This document shows positions 24,711-35,765 of a DNA stretch of 64,000 nt, piece by piece (within the stretch, counting starts at the first letter, position 1; each line of letters begins with the position of its first letter). The DNA comes from Gossypium raimondii (taxonomy: Eukaryota; Streptophyta; Magnoliopsida; Malvales; Malvaceae). The position numbers were made by a program, and so were the translations under genes. Under the pieces are notes generated by a model that saw only the letters and a program-made list of their open reading frames with translations, had not been told where the DNA came from and made no database searches. The stretch is taken from assembly GCF_025698545.1 (NCBI RefSeq), contig NC_068577.1:558001-622000 (forward strand). The letters are read 5' to 3'.

Positions 24711-25523
24711 CTGGTGCAACCCATTTTAAAGAAGACACCGAAAAGCAGGCAGGCAACATTTAAACCCCATTTTAAAACAGTAATGATAGGCTCCACTAAA
24801 AGATATAAACATTGAATCTTTCAAATACTAAGACTAAGTTTATTATTACACTTAGCACTCATGAAGAGACCTTGTCTTTAATAATTCATGGGAATGATAA
24901 AATAAATGTAGGAGAATCTAATGAAAAGAAATAATGAAGATTATTTAATCAATTAATTTTAAGTTAATTTCTTTTAGTAAGTGAAATAAATTTCGAATTT
25001 AATCAAATTAAATTATAAGAATTTGAGCAAAATCAAATTAGAAAATTATATATATTTGAAAACCGTCAAGTAAAATAAAATAAATTTTAATTTTAAAATT
25101 GAATAATTTGATTTAATTAACTCAATTTAAAAAAAAAATCAATTTTACATGCATAAGATGAGGTGATAAAAGGTTGGTTTTGTTTGAATTTGTGGCCTTC
25201 CTTTCATAGCTTTGCAGTTGCAGCCAACTATCCTCTTTACTTTTACAGATATTAGGGGGGTTTGCAAAAGCAGTACCCTATTCGGTAGGTTACTTCTTGT
25301 CCAAGTTTGGGCTCTAATAATTCTCCTCCACTTGCACATTGTTTCATCTGTTCAATTCTATCCATTTTGTTTTATACCAACAAGTATGTGTCGCTTGTCC
25401 TGTCTCACGTAAGATCAAATGCAATACGGATGGCTAAACATTCTGAATTCCATGGTTTTGATTTCATCCAACCCCATTGGCATATATATATATATTATTA
25501 AGTTGATATCATTTTTACCAATT
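24711..25523. other. AT-rich intergenic, nothing recognised
   Basis: Read in both directions for missing HINT exons; none seen. No repeat family was assigned. Confidence 0.45.
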
Positions 25524-25640
25524 GAGTCTTAGTTTAATTGGTATGAGTATTATTGTCAATATAGAAGGACATAGGTTTGAGTGCGATAAAGCACATTATC
25601 CTCATATTAATGAATTATATTCCCTCCCTTCTCACCATCC
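25524..25640 (+). repeat. SINE-like dispersed repeat, family 1, copy 4 (3' truncated)
   Basis: GAGTCTTAGTTTAATTGGTA, then TGAGTATTATTGTCAATATA, then GGTTTGAGTGCGATAAAGCA and CATTATCCTC; similarity fades after about 25625. Confidence 0.55.
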
Positions 25641-25842
25641 AATCACCACCAAAGTCCAATCACACAAGTTTCAAAATTTTCCTCTACATAATCTATGGAA
25701 ACCTGTTTGAAGTTATTTTTCTTTTTAACATTTTTGAGTTATTTTTCTTTTCACATTGAGTTCTTTATCGCTCTTGAAGTTTTTGCTTGATCAAAAAAAA
25801 AATGGAAACTAGTATAAAAATACCAATCGACTACACAATCTC

Positions 25843-25867
25843 AAAAAAAAAAAAAAAAAAAAAAAAA
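25843..25867. repeat. Poly(A) run of about 25
   Basis: An uninterrupted A tract just left of the inverted WRKY flank, possibly the tail of a retroposed sequence or a slippage product. Confidence 0.6.
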
Positions 25868-25880
25868 GGAAAGTTGCATG

Positions 25881-26780
25881 CAGAGGGAGGGGAGGCAGGC
25901 AGTCACTTCTAACCCCTCTTAAAACAAATTTTAAACTTCATCCCTGGCAACGAGTTTAATAGAGTAGAAGTGTAGGCTCCGATGTAAGTGGTTCGATACA
26001 TTTGGAGCCATCATCTTCTAATCTTTGAACTTATTTGATGGCTCGACAACCTTGATCATACCTGTGAGTGCATCTAAAGTAACTCCTGTTTTTAATTGAA
26101 GCATTAGGAGTTAGTGAACTTCCTTTAATGTGGGATGCGCTTTGTCTTGATTAAGACATGTCGCAAGATATTTCCACAAGCATTGAGTTTTTGCCACTTT
26201 ACTATTTCTTTTCTTACTAAAAATTGTTTCTTTCACTCCATTTATGTACTTACAAGACAAGATATATTAAGACTTTGTTTACAATCTGTAGAGTTACTGA
26301 CAATTATGAGATATCTAAAAAATTAATTTAATATTTCTTATAAAATTTTGAAACTTTAAATCTTAAAATATAGAGAGTTAACATTTAAACTACAAACTTT
26401 CTTATTAAGAACGGATAATTATCTGATATGCAAGATGTAAAATTTTTGGTGAATTACAAGAAGAAGGTAAAATCTTAACAGCAACACGACTAACACGACT
26501 CGAATCCAAGCCACACCTGAAACGGTAAGCACCCTAACCATTACGCCAGCATACAGAGTTCAAGAGGTGAAATTTTTAATTCCACACGTGATTTTAAAAA
26601 TGAGTCATATGTCTTTAATTGATATTTAAAATAAATAATGAATTAAAACAACTTTACCATTAATATATCAAATAATAATCCTTAAAAAATAGTAATAAAT
26701 ATATATAAAAAAAATCACCCATGCTAACTTCTTTTTTAACATTAATCTTATTATAGGTTCTTAACATATCTACTCTTTTG
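25881..26780 (-). pseudogene. Rearranged partial copy of the WRKY gene (3' part)
   Basis: 25967-26086 repeats the start of WRKY exon 3 (29625-29741). On the minus strand it reads RSYFRCTHRYDQGCRAIK, then a stop in place of the Q of KQVQR, then VQRLEDDGSK with a 1-bp loss that shifts the frame before MYRTTY. 26087-26780 continues as a direct repeat of the intact gene's intron 2 and beyond (about 29742-30425). To the left, 25881-25970 is instead the reverse complement of the intact gene's 3' flank at 29033-29122. The copy therefore joins an inverted 3' flank directly to exon 3 and lacks the rest of exon 3. It is non-functional. Confidence 0.8.
26455..26575 (-). repeat. tRNA-derived SINE-like head, family 2
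   Basis: On the minus strand: TGCTGGCGTAATGGTTAGGG (A-box-like), then TTGGATTCGAGTC (B-box-like), at tRNA spacing. The duplicate inside the intact WRKY gene is at 30105-30215, and a diverged copy is at 42335-42440. Confidence 0.55.
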
Positions 26781-28704
26781 TGCCTTGAAGTGTTCTTGAT
26801 GTGTATATATAACAAGGAAAAAGTTTGAGACTGTTTATAGCCGTGGGGATAATTTCTTGTCGTTGGAAGCATTGCAGGCAGACTTGTATTGATACAACTC
26901 ATAAGATGTATGGGTAGACGTAGACTTGTATTGATACATTGCACATGATGTATAGGTAGAGGTCCCCCAGAGTTTCACAATTATTCTTATTGACTTAGTT
27001 GTAACGATATAGCTAGATTATAGGGTATCGATACTACATCCTAGACTTATATAAAATAAGTTTAAAACATTTAAAAACATTTTGGATTGACTCAAAGAAT
27101 ATAGATAAATTAAATCACATTTAAAACATGTTTTTAAGTACTTTTACAAGTCTTTGAAATGCTTTAAAAATGTTTAACAAAATTTTCAATAATTATTTTC
27201 TCCAAATGACTTAGGAAATATAAATATAAATTTATCTTAAATATTGTTATAGCAAAAGCTTGGAACATCAAAACTAACATCAACGTGCAACGCGGTTGGC
27301 ATATCTAATTGCTGAATTATGCTCTGAACTCGAACACAAATCTATAGTATGATAGCCATCCATATTCTCCAAATCTATCGTAATTCCATCAATGTGAAGG
27401 TACTCTAATCATTTCATAATAATTACTTGATTCCAATCTAATACAAAAAAATTGTCAACATAATATATTCATTGAACTCGAGATTTATAAATGTTGAGAT
27501 ATCCCTAAAACACATTATTTTAAGAGGGACTTATGTTAATAAATAATAATAAATGGGTAAACTATACCCAAGGTCACTAAACTATTAGTAAGTTTATGTG
27601 TTGATCATTTAACTTTAAAAATTACAAAATAATCATTAAACTACTTAAAAAATTATTTAAGTCATTGGGTTGTCAATAAAATTTTCAAATAATGCAGTAA
27701 CATTTTATAATTTTTGACACTGATTGACTATGATATAAATTTACTAATAATGTCGCGATATTCAATAAAATTCATCTTTAAAAAAATTACTATTTTCAAA
27801 TAAAAAAAAACCCAAAAATGAAATACAAATTCACGAACTCCCATGAGATGACATAGAAAAAGGTTGGTTCATATCCTTTAAACTTGTGGCTTTCCTTTCA
27901 CAACCTTCAATAATTTCTTCATTTCCCCTTTTCATACGTTTCCATTTCATAGCTTTTGTTTTAGGAAAAAAAATTCAGGAAAGCACTATCCTATTCTTTG
28001 TGCTCCTTTGTACAAGTTTGAGCATGCTTTGATTAGATTCGATTTAGGAAAATCTTTTATTTTAGGGTGGAGCTACTGTCAACACCTCTAGTTCCGCTCT
28101 GGGTCCACTCATATTTAAAGATAGCATCAGGCGGGCTAATAAGGACCTATTTCCTTAAAATGAAAAATTACACTTTTACCTATTCGAAATCAATAAAATT
28201 ATAAGTTAGTATATGATAAAATTGTACTTTTTAATTTAGTCAAATTTATAATTAACTCAAATTTTGAAAATCAGAAATCCATGTTAATTCGAATGAATAT
28301 TCACATCTTTTCACATATTTGATAAAATAATTTCGAACTTGGATGAATGAATCGATGTTTAAACCGGTCTAATTCAGCCATCCTCCATCAACATGCAAGC
28401 AATGTTTGATCTGTTCAGATAGTACTATATTGGTTTCTTATGAACAATTGTCTCTTGTCTTGTCCCTAGCAACTTGTAATGCCAAATGAACATTGAATCA
28501 ATGCATTTAGAACACCTCTGACCCACATCATTTGTTTCTCCATTAATGTTCTTGCACGTTAAAGTTTGAAAGTTAATGTTTGTCGGGCGGCAACAGCTTT
28601 AATTGAATTCAAGCATTTTTTAGGCTGTTCAAATCCAACATATTATGTTTCGATTGAAAAATCTTTGGATTGCTTTTATCTTTTTAAGTCTCTATATTTT
28701 TCTC
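26781..28704. other. AT-rich intergenic with repeat fragments
   Basis: 27553-27730 is a left-end fragment of MITE family M2 (GGGTAAACTATACCCAAGGT...). 28110-28240 is part of the 'cccc-taaaat' repeat. No gene was recognised. Confidence 0.45.
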
Positions 28705-28870
28705 GATTGAAACTTAATTCGATTAGTATGGGTATTATTGTCAATATAGAAAGATTTAGATTTGAGTGCGATGAAACGCATTAATTACCCTCCTATATAT
28801 GAAATAGAGAGGGATTATGAATAGTTCAAGGCATTATTAAAAAAAAAGTATCGTTTTTAATATCATCATA
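28705..28870 (+). repeat. SINE-like dispersed repeat, family 1, copy 5
   Basis: CTTAATTCGATTAGTATGGG, then TATTATTGTCAATATAG, TTTGAGTGCGATGAAACGCA, and an A-run near the end (ATTAAAAAAAAAG). Confidence 0.55.
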
Positions 28871-29281
28871 ATAAAATTCAAAAACAATTGTTGAGGTAAA
28901 ACAAAAATCATGACTCACACGATGATAAAGTGTTAAAAAGTCGTTAAATCAAGTGGTGGGGTACGGTCTTACACCTTATCAAGCACAAATGTTCATAGTT
29001 CTTTGATAGGTGGTCGTACACTAGGCACAAATACTTCTGCTCTATTAAACCCGTTGCCAGGGATGAAGCTAAAAAATTGCTTTAAGAGGGGCTAGAAATG
29101 ACTGCTTGCCTCCCCTCCTTTTGCTTGAGTTCTCATCAGAATTAAGAGACAAAACCCCAACTAAGAGCAAAATTGATTTGTTGATGAGTCTGTTGATTTC
29201 AGACAAACGGCATTTTGAGTCGGAAATCCCTCAACAAGAATGATCTTTATTTGATTACATGGAATATGAAAAGAGGCATAG

Positions 29282-31405
29282 TTACAACACACACTCATCA
29301 CTTCCATCAAATTCAAACCCATTCACAAAATCCATTTCGAAATTTCGAAACTTAATTCCAGTGCAAGAATACACATTCGAGATCATCACATCAGGCTCAG
29401 AGCAGTATTCAAACTCCATAAAATCCTTCCACATGGCTGAATCCAAGTCCGTAACATCGTCCGGCGTCCCAGACATCTCTTCATTCGTTTCCTGCTTTAC
29501 GACCGGAGTTGTCGGGGCCAAATTAGAACGTCGATCATCGTGCCGTTCAATCGGGGCCATGCAAGTTCCCCTAAATTCAGAATCTGACATGATCCAAGGA
29601 GCCTTGAACGAATGATTCTTGCAAGTGTGGGCTCCAATGTAAGTGGTTCGATACATTTGGGAACCATCCTCTTCTAATCTTTGAACTTGTTTGATGGCTC
29701 GACAACCTTGATCATACTTGTGAGTGCATCTAAAGTAACTCCTGTTTTTAATTGGAGCAAAAAGAGTTAGTGAACTTCCTTTAATGTGGGATGTGCTTTG
29801 TCTTGATTAAGACGTGTCACATGATATTTCACAAGCATTGAGTTTTTGCCACTTTTCCATTTCTTTTCTTACTAAACTGTTTCTTTCACTCCATTTATTT
29901 ACTTACAAGACAAGATATATTGGGACTTTGTTTACAATATCTAGAGTTACAGACAATTATGAGATATCTAAAAATTTAATTTAATATTTTTATAAAATTT
30001 TGGAACTTTAAATCTTAAAACCTAAATAATTTTTACATTTACTCTTTCTTATTAAGAAGGATAATTATATGATATACGAAAAGTGAATTTTTTGGTGAAT
30101 TACAAGAAGAGGATAAAGTCCTAACAATAGCACTACTAGTGTGACTCAAACTCAGGATACACTTGAGACGATGAACACCCTAATTATTTGGCCAACACAT
30201 GGGGTTCGGGAGGTGAAATTTTTAATTCCATAAGTGATTTTAAAAAGCAGCCATATGTCCTTAATTGATATTTAAAATAAATAATGAACTAAAACAATTT
30301 TACCATTAATATATCAAATAATAATCCTTAAAATAATAGTAGTAATAATGAAAAATATAAAAAAAATACCCATGCTAATATTTTTTTTAACATTAATCTC
30401 ATTAGAAATTCTTATCATATTTGTTATTTTTTGATACAATGCCTAAAACTACCCATAGTCTCTTCCCAACCATTAAATAGGAGGATAATATGCTGAAGCG
30501 TAATCAAACTCACATCCTCTTGACAACAATACCAATATCAATTAAATTAAGACTAAATAGATAATTTTTTTAATCAATTTTTTAATTATATGTGTTGAAA
30601 TGAAATCTCGAACTCCAAGAATGCGAATGATTTAAAAGAAAAAAAATTATATTTTAAAATAAATATCGTTATTACATTTTTAAAAAACAAACCACCCATT
30701 GTAATATTTTTTTATATACCCTCAAAGCATCAATTATAAATTTCATCATTACAAATCCTAACTTTTAAACTGTCGGTGCATTTGTTTCATTAATTACAAA
30801 ACAAAACAGAGAAATAAAATGAATAAAATAAAAATAAAAATAATATAATATATTACCTTGGGTGTTTAGAATTGAGGATATCTTTTTGTCCATATTTCCT
30901 CCAACCATGACCATCTTGCGTTGTATCTGAAACAACTGTCCGTGCTTGTTCTGCCCTCCTGCAATAAGCCCCATTTCCATTACAATCCATGTAAGAAATT
31001 ACAATCCAACATTTAAAAATATTAACAAAGGAAACTAATGTATATATACTTTCTCTTGTAACAGCCTCTCTTGCCCTTAGGTCTCGGTCGGCGGCTCTCA
31101 CTACAATCTTCAGACTTTACCAGTTGGTCATCGTTAGAAGCTGTTTGGTTGTGGGAAGAAGAAACATTAACTGATGTTAACTCAGTAAGTGTTTGGTTGA
31201 AAGATGACAAGATCTTGTCTACAAGCTGATCTTTAGTTGATGAGAGATGATGTTCAGTTTTTTGTTGTTGAGAAGGGTTGTAATTGTTGTTGTGGAGAAG
31301 GATTTGAAGCTGGTTGGCATAATCTTGGCCTTCAACAAGTTGTTTTATCACCTTTTTCTTCTTCTTGGTTGATAAATTTTCTGACCAAGCTGAAAGTGTA
31401 CCCAT
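29282..31405 (-). CDS. WRKY70: WRKY transcription factor, group III, WRKY54/70-like
   Basis: Three exons on the minus strand: 31405-31050, 30958-30857, 29741-29282, giving 305 aa with matching phases and GT-AG introns. A basic KKKKK patch lies near residue 15, followed by Q/N-rich sequence and GKRGCYKRK. The single WRKY domain has WRKYGQK at 138-144 and a zinc finger C158-x7-C166-x24-H191-x-C193 (the group III finger is usually C-x7-C-x23-H-x-C, so one residue is extra between the second C and the H). The intron sits at the conserved position within the domain, before SYFRCTHK. The C-terminal region is acidic (EEMSGTPDDVTDLDS, WKDFMEFEY), as expected of an activation region. WRKY54/70 act at the salicylate/jasmonate crossing point and in senescence. 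A TGACGT element (31587-31592) lies upstream. A broken partial copy lies at 25881-26780. Confidence 0.92.
30105..30215 (-). repeat. tRNA-derived SINE-like head, family 2, in WRKY intron 2
   Basis: Duplicate of 26455-26575, more diverged in the A-box region. It sits between exon 3 (29741) and exon 2 (30857) of the WRKY gene. Confidence 0.5.
30440..30575 (-). repeat. SINE-like dispersed repeat, family 1, copy 6, in WRKY intron 2
   Basis: Minus-strand copy: AACCATTAAATAGGAGGATA, ATGCTGAAGCGTAATC, then CAATACCAATATCAATTAA. The tail on the minus strand reads CATTGTATCAAAAAATAAC. Confidence 0.55.
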
Positions 31406-31586
31406 GGTTTGGTCTTTTTCTTGGTCTTTTTTGCTGCTATTAATGCAGTAAATGTATGTGTTTGTGTATATATGCAAGATATCAAGAAAATGGAGATAAG
31501 GAAGGAACTGAAAGGGGGAGGAAAATGTGAGGAATGAGGGGAGAAATTGATGAGAACTTACTTTAAATGGTGACAAAAATTAAAGG

Positions 31587-31592
31587 TGACGT
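31587..31592. promoter_or_regulatory. TGACGT (as-1/TGA-type) motif upstream of WRKY
   Basis: TGACGT about 180 bp ahead of the WRKY start codon. TGACG cores bind TGA bZIP factors that mediate salicylate responses, which fits a WRKY70-type gene. One short match can occur by chance. Confidence 0.3.
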
Positions 31593-31699
31593 TTATGCAT
31601 GATGGAAGCATGATGTCAACATCTCCCCCACTTTTCTTTTGTTAATCTTGGTGTAGGGATTTCTTAGGATAAAATTCGAGATTTCTTTTAATTGAATAT

Positions 31700-32125
31700 T
31701 AAAAGTTAAATAGATGATTGAATTATTAAAAAAAATTTATTAAAAATTTTGGACTTTTAAAATTATTGTCGTATGGTCTTTTATGATCGTATCGTTTATA
31801 CTAATTGAAAGTTTTCATTCAGTTTTGAATGTTACGAACTTGTGAACCAAAATTCAAACAGTATCATTCTCTAATTTTCGATATTGGTCGTTAGATCAAC
31901 TTGGATTTAAAATATATTTTTCTACTTGTTATTGAGTACTAATCAATCGTACCAATCATTGAATCGTCTTAGAGCTTGTTAGTTAGACTTTAAAAAAAAA
32001 TTAACAGCCCAATGACTTAAATAAAAACTTTCACATAATTCAAAGACCATTTTATAACTTTTTGAAGTTGAGTAACTAAAACGTAAATTTACTAATAATT
32101 TAGTAACTCTGGGTGCAATTTATCT
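31700..32125. mobile_element. MITE family M2, diverged copy
   Basis: The right end is clear: 'cagcccaatgacttaaataaaaactttcac...tttataactttttgaagttgagtaactaaaacgtaaatttactaataatttagtaactctgggtgcaattta'. The left end is eroded. Confidence 0.45.
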
Positions 32126-32860
32126 TTGTACTATTAAAATGAATCAAATAAGGTCAAGTTTCAATATAGTTAACATTTCTTGTTTCAAAATTGTTATTTA
32201 TTGTTTAACGAGTTAATATTTTAAAACTTTTTATATAATAGATTATTTTTATGGTTCGACGACCTTTGAATCAAAATCAAATCAAATTCTCAAACAAACA
32301 TCTCACATTTAAGATCAAATTTCAACAATCCTTGAAACAAATCATATACTTCGAATATCAAGTATAAATGACCTTTCGATCGAACCAAAAAGAAGAATCA
32401 AAAGAATTTTGTTTATGGTCAAGAAATATTTAGAGAAAAGGAAAACAACGTGCTTGTTTTATGAGTCGAAGCCATCGTTTGAACTTTAGAAAGAGTGAAG
32501 AAAAGAAGTATTTTATGTATGAAAATTTCAAGTTGGGTCAAAGATTCTTCCTTTATTTCCTATTGTAAAAAACCAGTTGTTTCAAAGAGAAAAGAAGACA
32601 GAAAGTGACCAATGAATGAAACTGGTCGTGCATCTCGTTGTAGTAAAATATTGGAAAATAAAAGCATCTCCAACTAATATTTTAATTATTTTTTAAACAT
32701 CAAATTGGAAGATATTTTTATTAAATAATATAAAAGTAATTAAACAATAATAAGATAAGCATCACATCAATGATTCAATATAAAATCGCGATAATTTTTT
32801 AACTCAATGATAAGAGTTTCATGTTACAATTTATCAAAAAAAAAATTAATGAATTTAGAA

Positions 32861-32975
32861 CACTTTGGAGGAGCGGTATGTTTACCTGTGATTAGTGTAA
32901 ACACAGTAATGATGATGAGATTAGATACTATAACGCGTGACAAAAATAAAGCTAAACGCATATCCAAAGTCACCT
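32861..32975. mobile_element. MITE family M1, copy 2
   Basis: Shares GATTAGTGTAAACACAGTAA and GATGATGAGATTAGATACTA with the copy at 11644-11792 and keeps a TATCCAAAG right arm, but both ends are shortened. Confidence 0.5.
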
Positions 32976-33247
32976 TTAGTTTAAGTTATTATACATATAT
33001 TGGAAATGTCAACCCTAACTAGTTGCAGTAACATATTATCGATGACTACTATTAGTCATAATTGCTATTGTTTGTAAAACAGTAGATGGATTAGATCTTG
33101 AGGAAATCAAACATTTAATTAATTTTTAAGAGAATTATTTATAAAAAAATTATTAAAATAATAATTATTTATAATAATTAGTAATTCGATAGTTTTTCTT
33201 TATAATAATTAATGCTAATAATTCATTTTTGAGATCATTATTATTTT

Positions 33248-33800
33248 TGTTATGCCTTCTTTCGACTTTGGATACGTGACAAAACAACAGGACATTTGAG
33301 GAATATCTCTTCGATTAGTGTCGATCGACTAGTCACCAAGAGATAAAGTGGCTTAGAAGGCTTGGTTCTAGTCGACCTTCCTTTTTCTTTGAAAGAGTCC
33401 TAGTCGATCATCCTTGCGAGATAGTCACTTACTTTCTACGAAAAGTTTTCGTTTGGCACCTACTCTTCTGTTTTGAACAAGACTCTTTAGGCCACCAAAC
33501 CCCCCGTGGGTCTAATCACTTTGAAAGGGTCCTAGTCGATCATCCTTGCAAGATAGTCACTTCCTTTTTCTTTGATAGAATGCATTCCATTACAAAGATA
33601 CTTACAAGTTCACCTCGTTAGTACCACCAAACACAGAACCTCCTCTATATGTAGCCACCATATTGCTCTCATATCTTTCCTTTGCATTCTCAACCCCTTT
33701 GCTTAATTCCTAGCACTCTCCGCTCTCACTAGGTGAACTGGCCAATTCCGTTAGCACCACCACATCCTCCTACGTATCTCGTCCCTTGTTGATCCCAACA
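33248..33800. mobile_element. Possible solo LTR or TRIM-like insertion
   Basis: A 553-bp block, GC-richer than its surroundings, begins TGTTATGCC and ends GATCCCAACA, so the ends follow the TG...CA rule (TGTT/AACA). It holds a 44-bp direct repeat at 33387-33430 and 33519-33562 (shared TCCTAGTCGATCATCCTTGC). No clear target duplication was found, so the ends are provisional. Confidence 0.45.
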
Positions 33801-35700
33801 TTAAAAATTTTAAATTTCAAGACAAGGTGATATCTGTGAGATGAAAGAATGTTTTAATTTCAATTTTATAACCTAATATGTTATTGGATTAGAAATTTAT
33901 TTAAAGGCAATAATAATAATTAAAAATTTTATCACTTATGTATGCATGGAAAGTACATATTTAAAACATGAAGGTTAGTTTAAAAATAAAATACAATAAA
34001 AATAAAATGCACCTCGAATAATATAAATTATTTTAATTATGAAAAGATATTTTTGCAATTTTCTTAACCGAATTGGTGTTTCATTAACTCGTGACACCAA
34101 TTTAATTAAAACTTAAATAATAATATAAATAATAACAACGACAACAAATCCTTAAATATTAGTATCATTTTCCTAAGTAGTGGAATATTTTAATTTTACT
34201 CAAATAATTGTTTGATATATATATATATATAATACAAGTTAAAAAATCGAAAATCGATCCGAGGTGTTTGGGATATAAATTAATACAAGTTAAAAATCGT
34301 AGTTAACTGAATTAAATTGAATTCTATTTTATTTAATTTAAATTTTTATGATGTTAAACAAATATTTTACATTTAAAATAATAAGAATAGCTTAGAATTT
34401 CTCTATAAAATATTTTTCAAAAACAATCATATAAGAGTTATTGATTAATTTTATTGACATGAATAATTATTAACTTTTAGAAATATTTATGAAAGGACTT
34501 TGATATTTCGTCAAATAATCTAAAAAAGTCATAAAAGTTTAATTTTCAAAATAAGCGCAAAAAATCAAAACCCAAAATTAGTATGGAAAAATTGAAAACC
34601 GAATTGAATTAAATTATTAAAGATGGTTAAAAATTTCAAAATACTCAGACTGAATTAAACCGAACTCACCCTTAACTATTAATAATTAAATAAGTATTTA
34701 ATTAATAATTTATTTATATAAATTAATTTACGACAACTTTCAATAACTTCTTAATCTAACAACAAAAACATTATATTATGAGACATAAGAGCTCGGATTC
34801 AATACCGAGCAATCTTATGCCCCATCCGAGTTATCAAAAAAGAAAAAAACGCAGATATAATTGTAATTTGTAAGAAACATTTAAAAATAAATTTTAATTT
34901 TTTAATATAATTTAATATTTAATTTAAGCCTATATACGTATGGGACTTTCCCTTTTACGTGGGTACTGCACAAATGGGCTTAAAATGAATTTTGATGCTT
35001 ATTTTACCCAATACACCTAACACTATAACCATTATACATTGCACAGCATGTCAACAGTGGATGCTAAGGTGTAGATATGCTTATTCACCACGAGGTGGGG
35101 TGTGATGCTTGTTCACTTCATTTTATAATTATGTAATTGGAATTGTTTTTCTTCATGCTAAGGTGTAGATATACTTATCATGAGCAATCGTTTATATGAG
35201 AACACTCGTGATAAGAGAATTATCATTGCTGTCGGTGATAGATACCCTAATTACAATGAAAAATATCTGTTAAACCACGAAGATGCTAGAGTTGAATTAG
35301 GTTGGATGGGTTGTATAAAATTTTAAACTGTTCGTAATAACTTTTATATGATTTTGGGTTTTGGGTTTTTCTTTAGGCGAAATGAGATTTGTTTTATTTT
35401 TCTTTTTTATATTAATTCAACTCTTACAAGGACTAAATTTTGATAAATTAAAAGTAAACGGAGTAATATTTGAACTTTTATAAAGTAGAGGGGCAAAATC
35501 AGAATTAAACCCCAGAAAAGGATTGAAGAGGTGAGGAGAGCTAATATCGACCGTGGATGAGAAGTGAGAAAACAATCGGAGGGTTCCAAACAATTGCTTA
35601 TATATAGAAAGAGAAAATAAAAAACATTGAAAATGGCGCATTAAATCAATCAAGAACATTCCACCTGTTAGATAGCAAATAGAATCGAAAGTACGAGAAT
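33801..35700. other. AT-rich intergenic, QCR10 upstream region
   Basis: Includes an AATT-rich repeat stretch at 34230-34680 related to 3235-3735. No gene was recognised. Confidence 0.45.
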
Positions 35701-35765
35701 TCTGTCGCAATTTGTTCTTTAAAAAGGTTAGGCTTTCGAAATCGGATTTGAAAGGGATCAAAGAA

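Noticed and set aside
25145-25339. Possible upstream HINT exon on the minus strand
   Set aside because: The translation (MCKWRRIIRAQ...) lacks any HIT-family motif.
29282-29656. WRKY exon 3 antisense frame of 118 aa (29259-29615, plus)
   Set aside because: Shadow of the WRKY coding exon; no independent evidence for an antisense gene.
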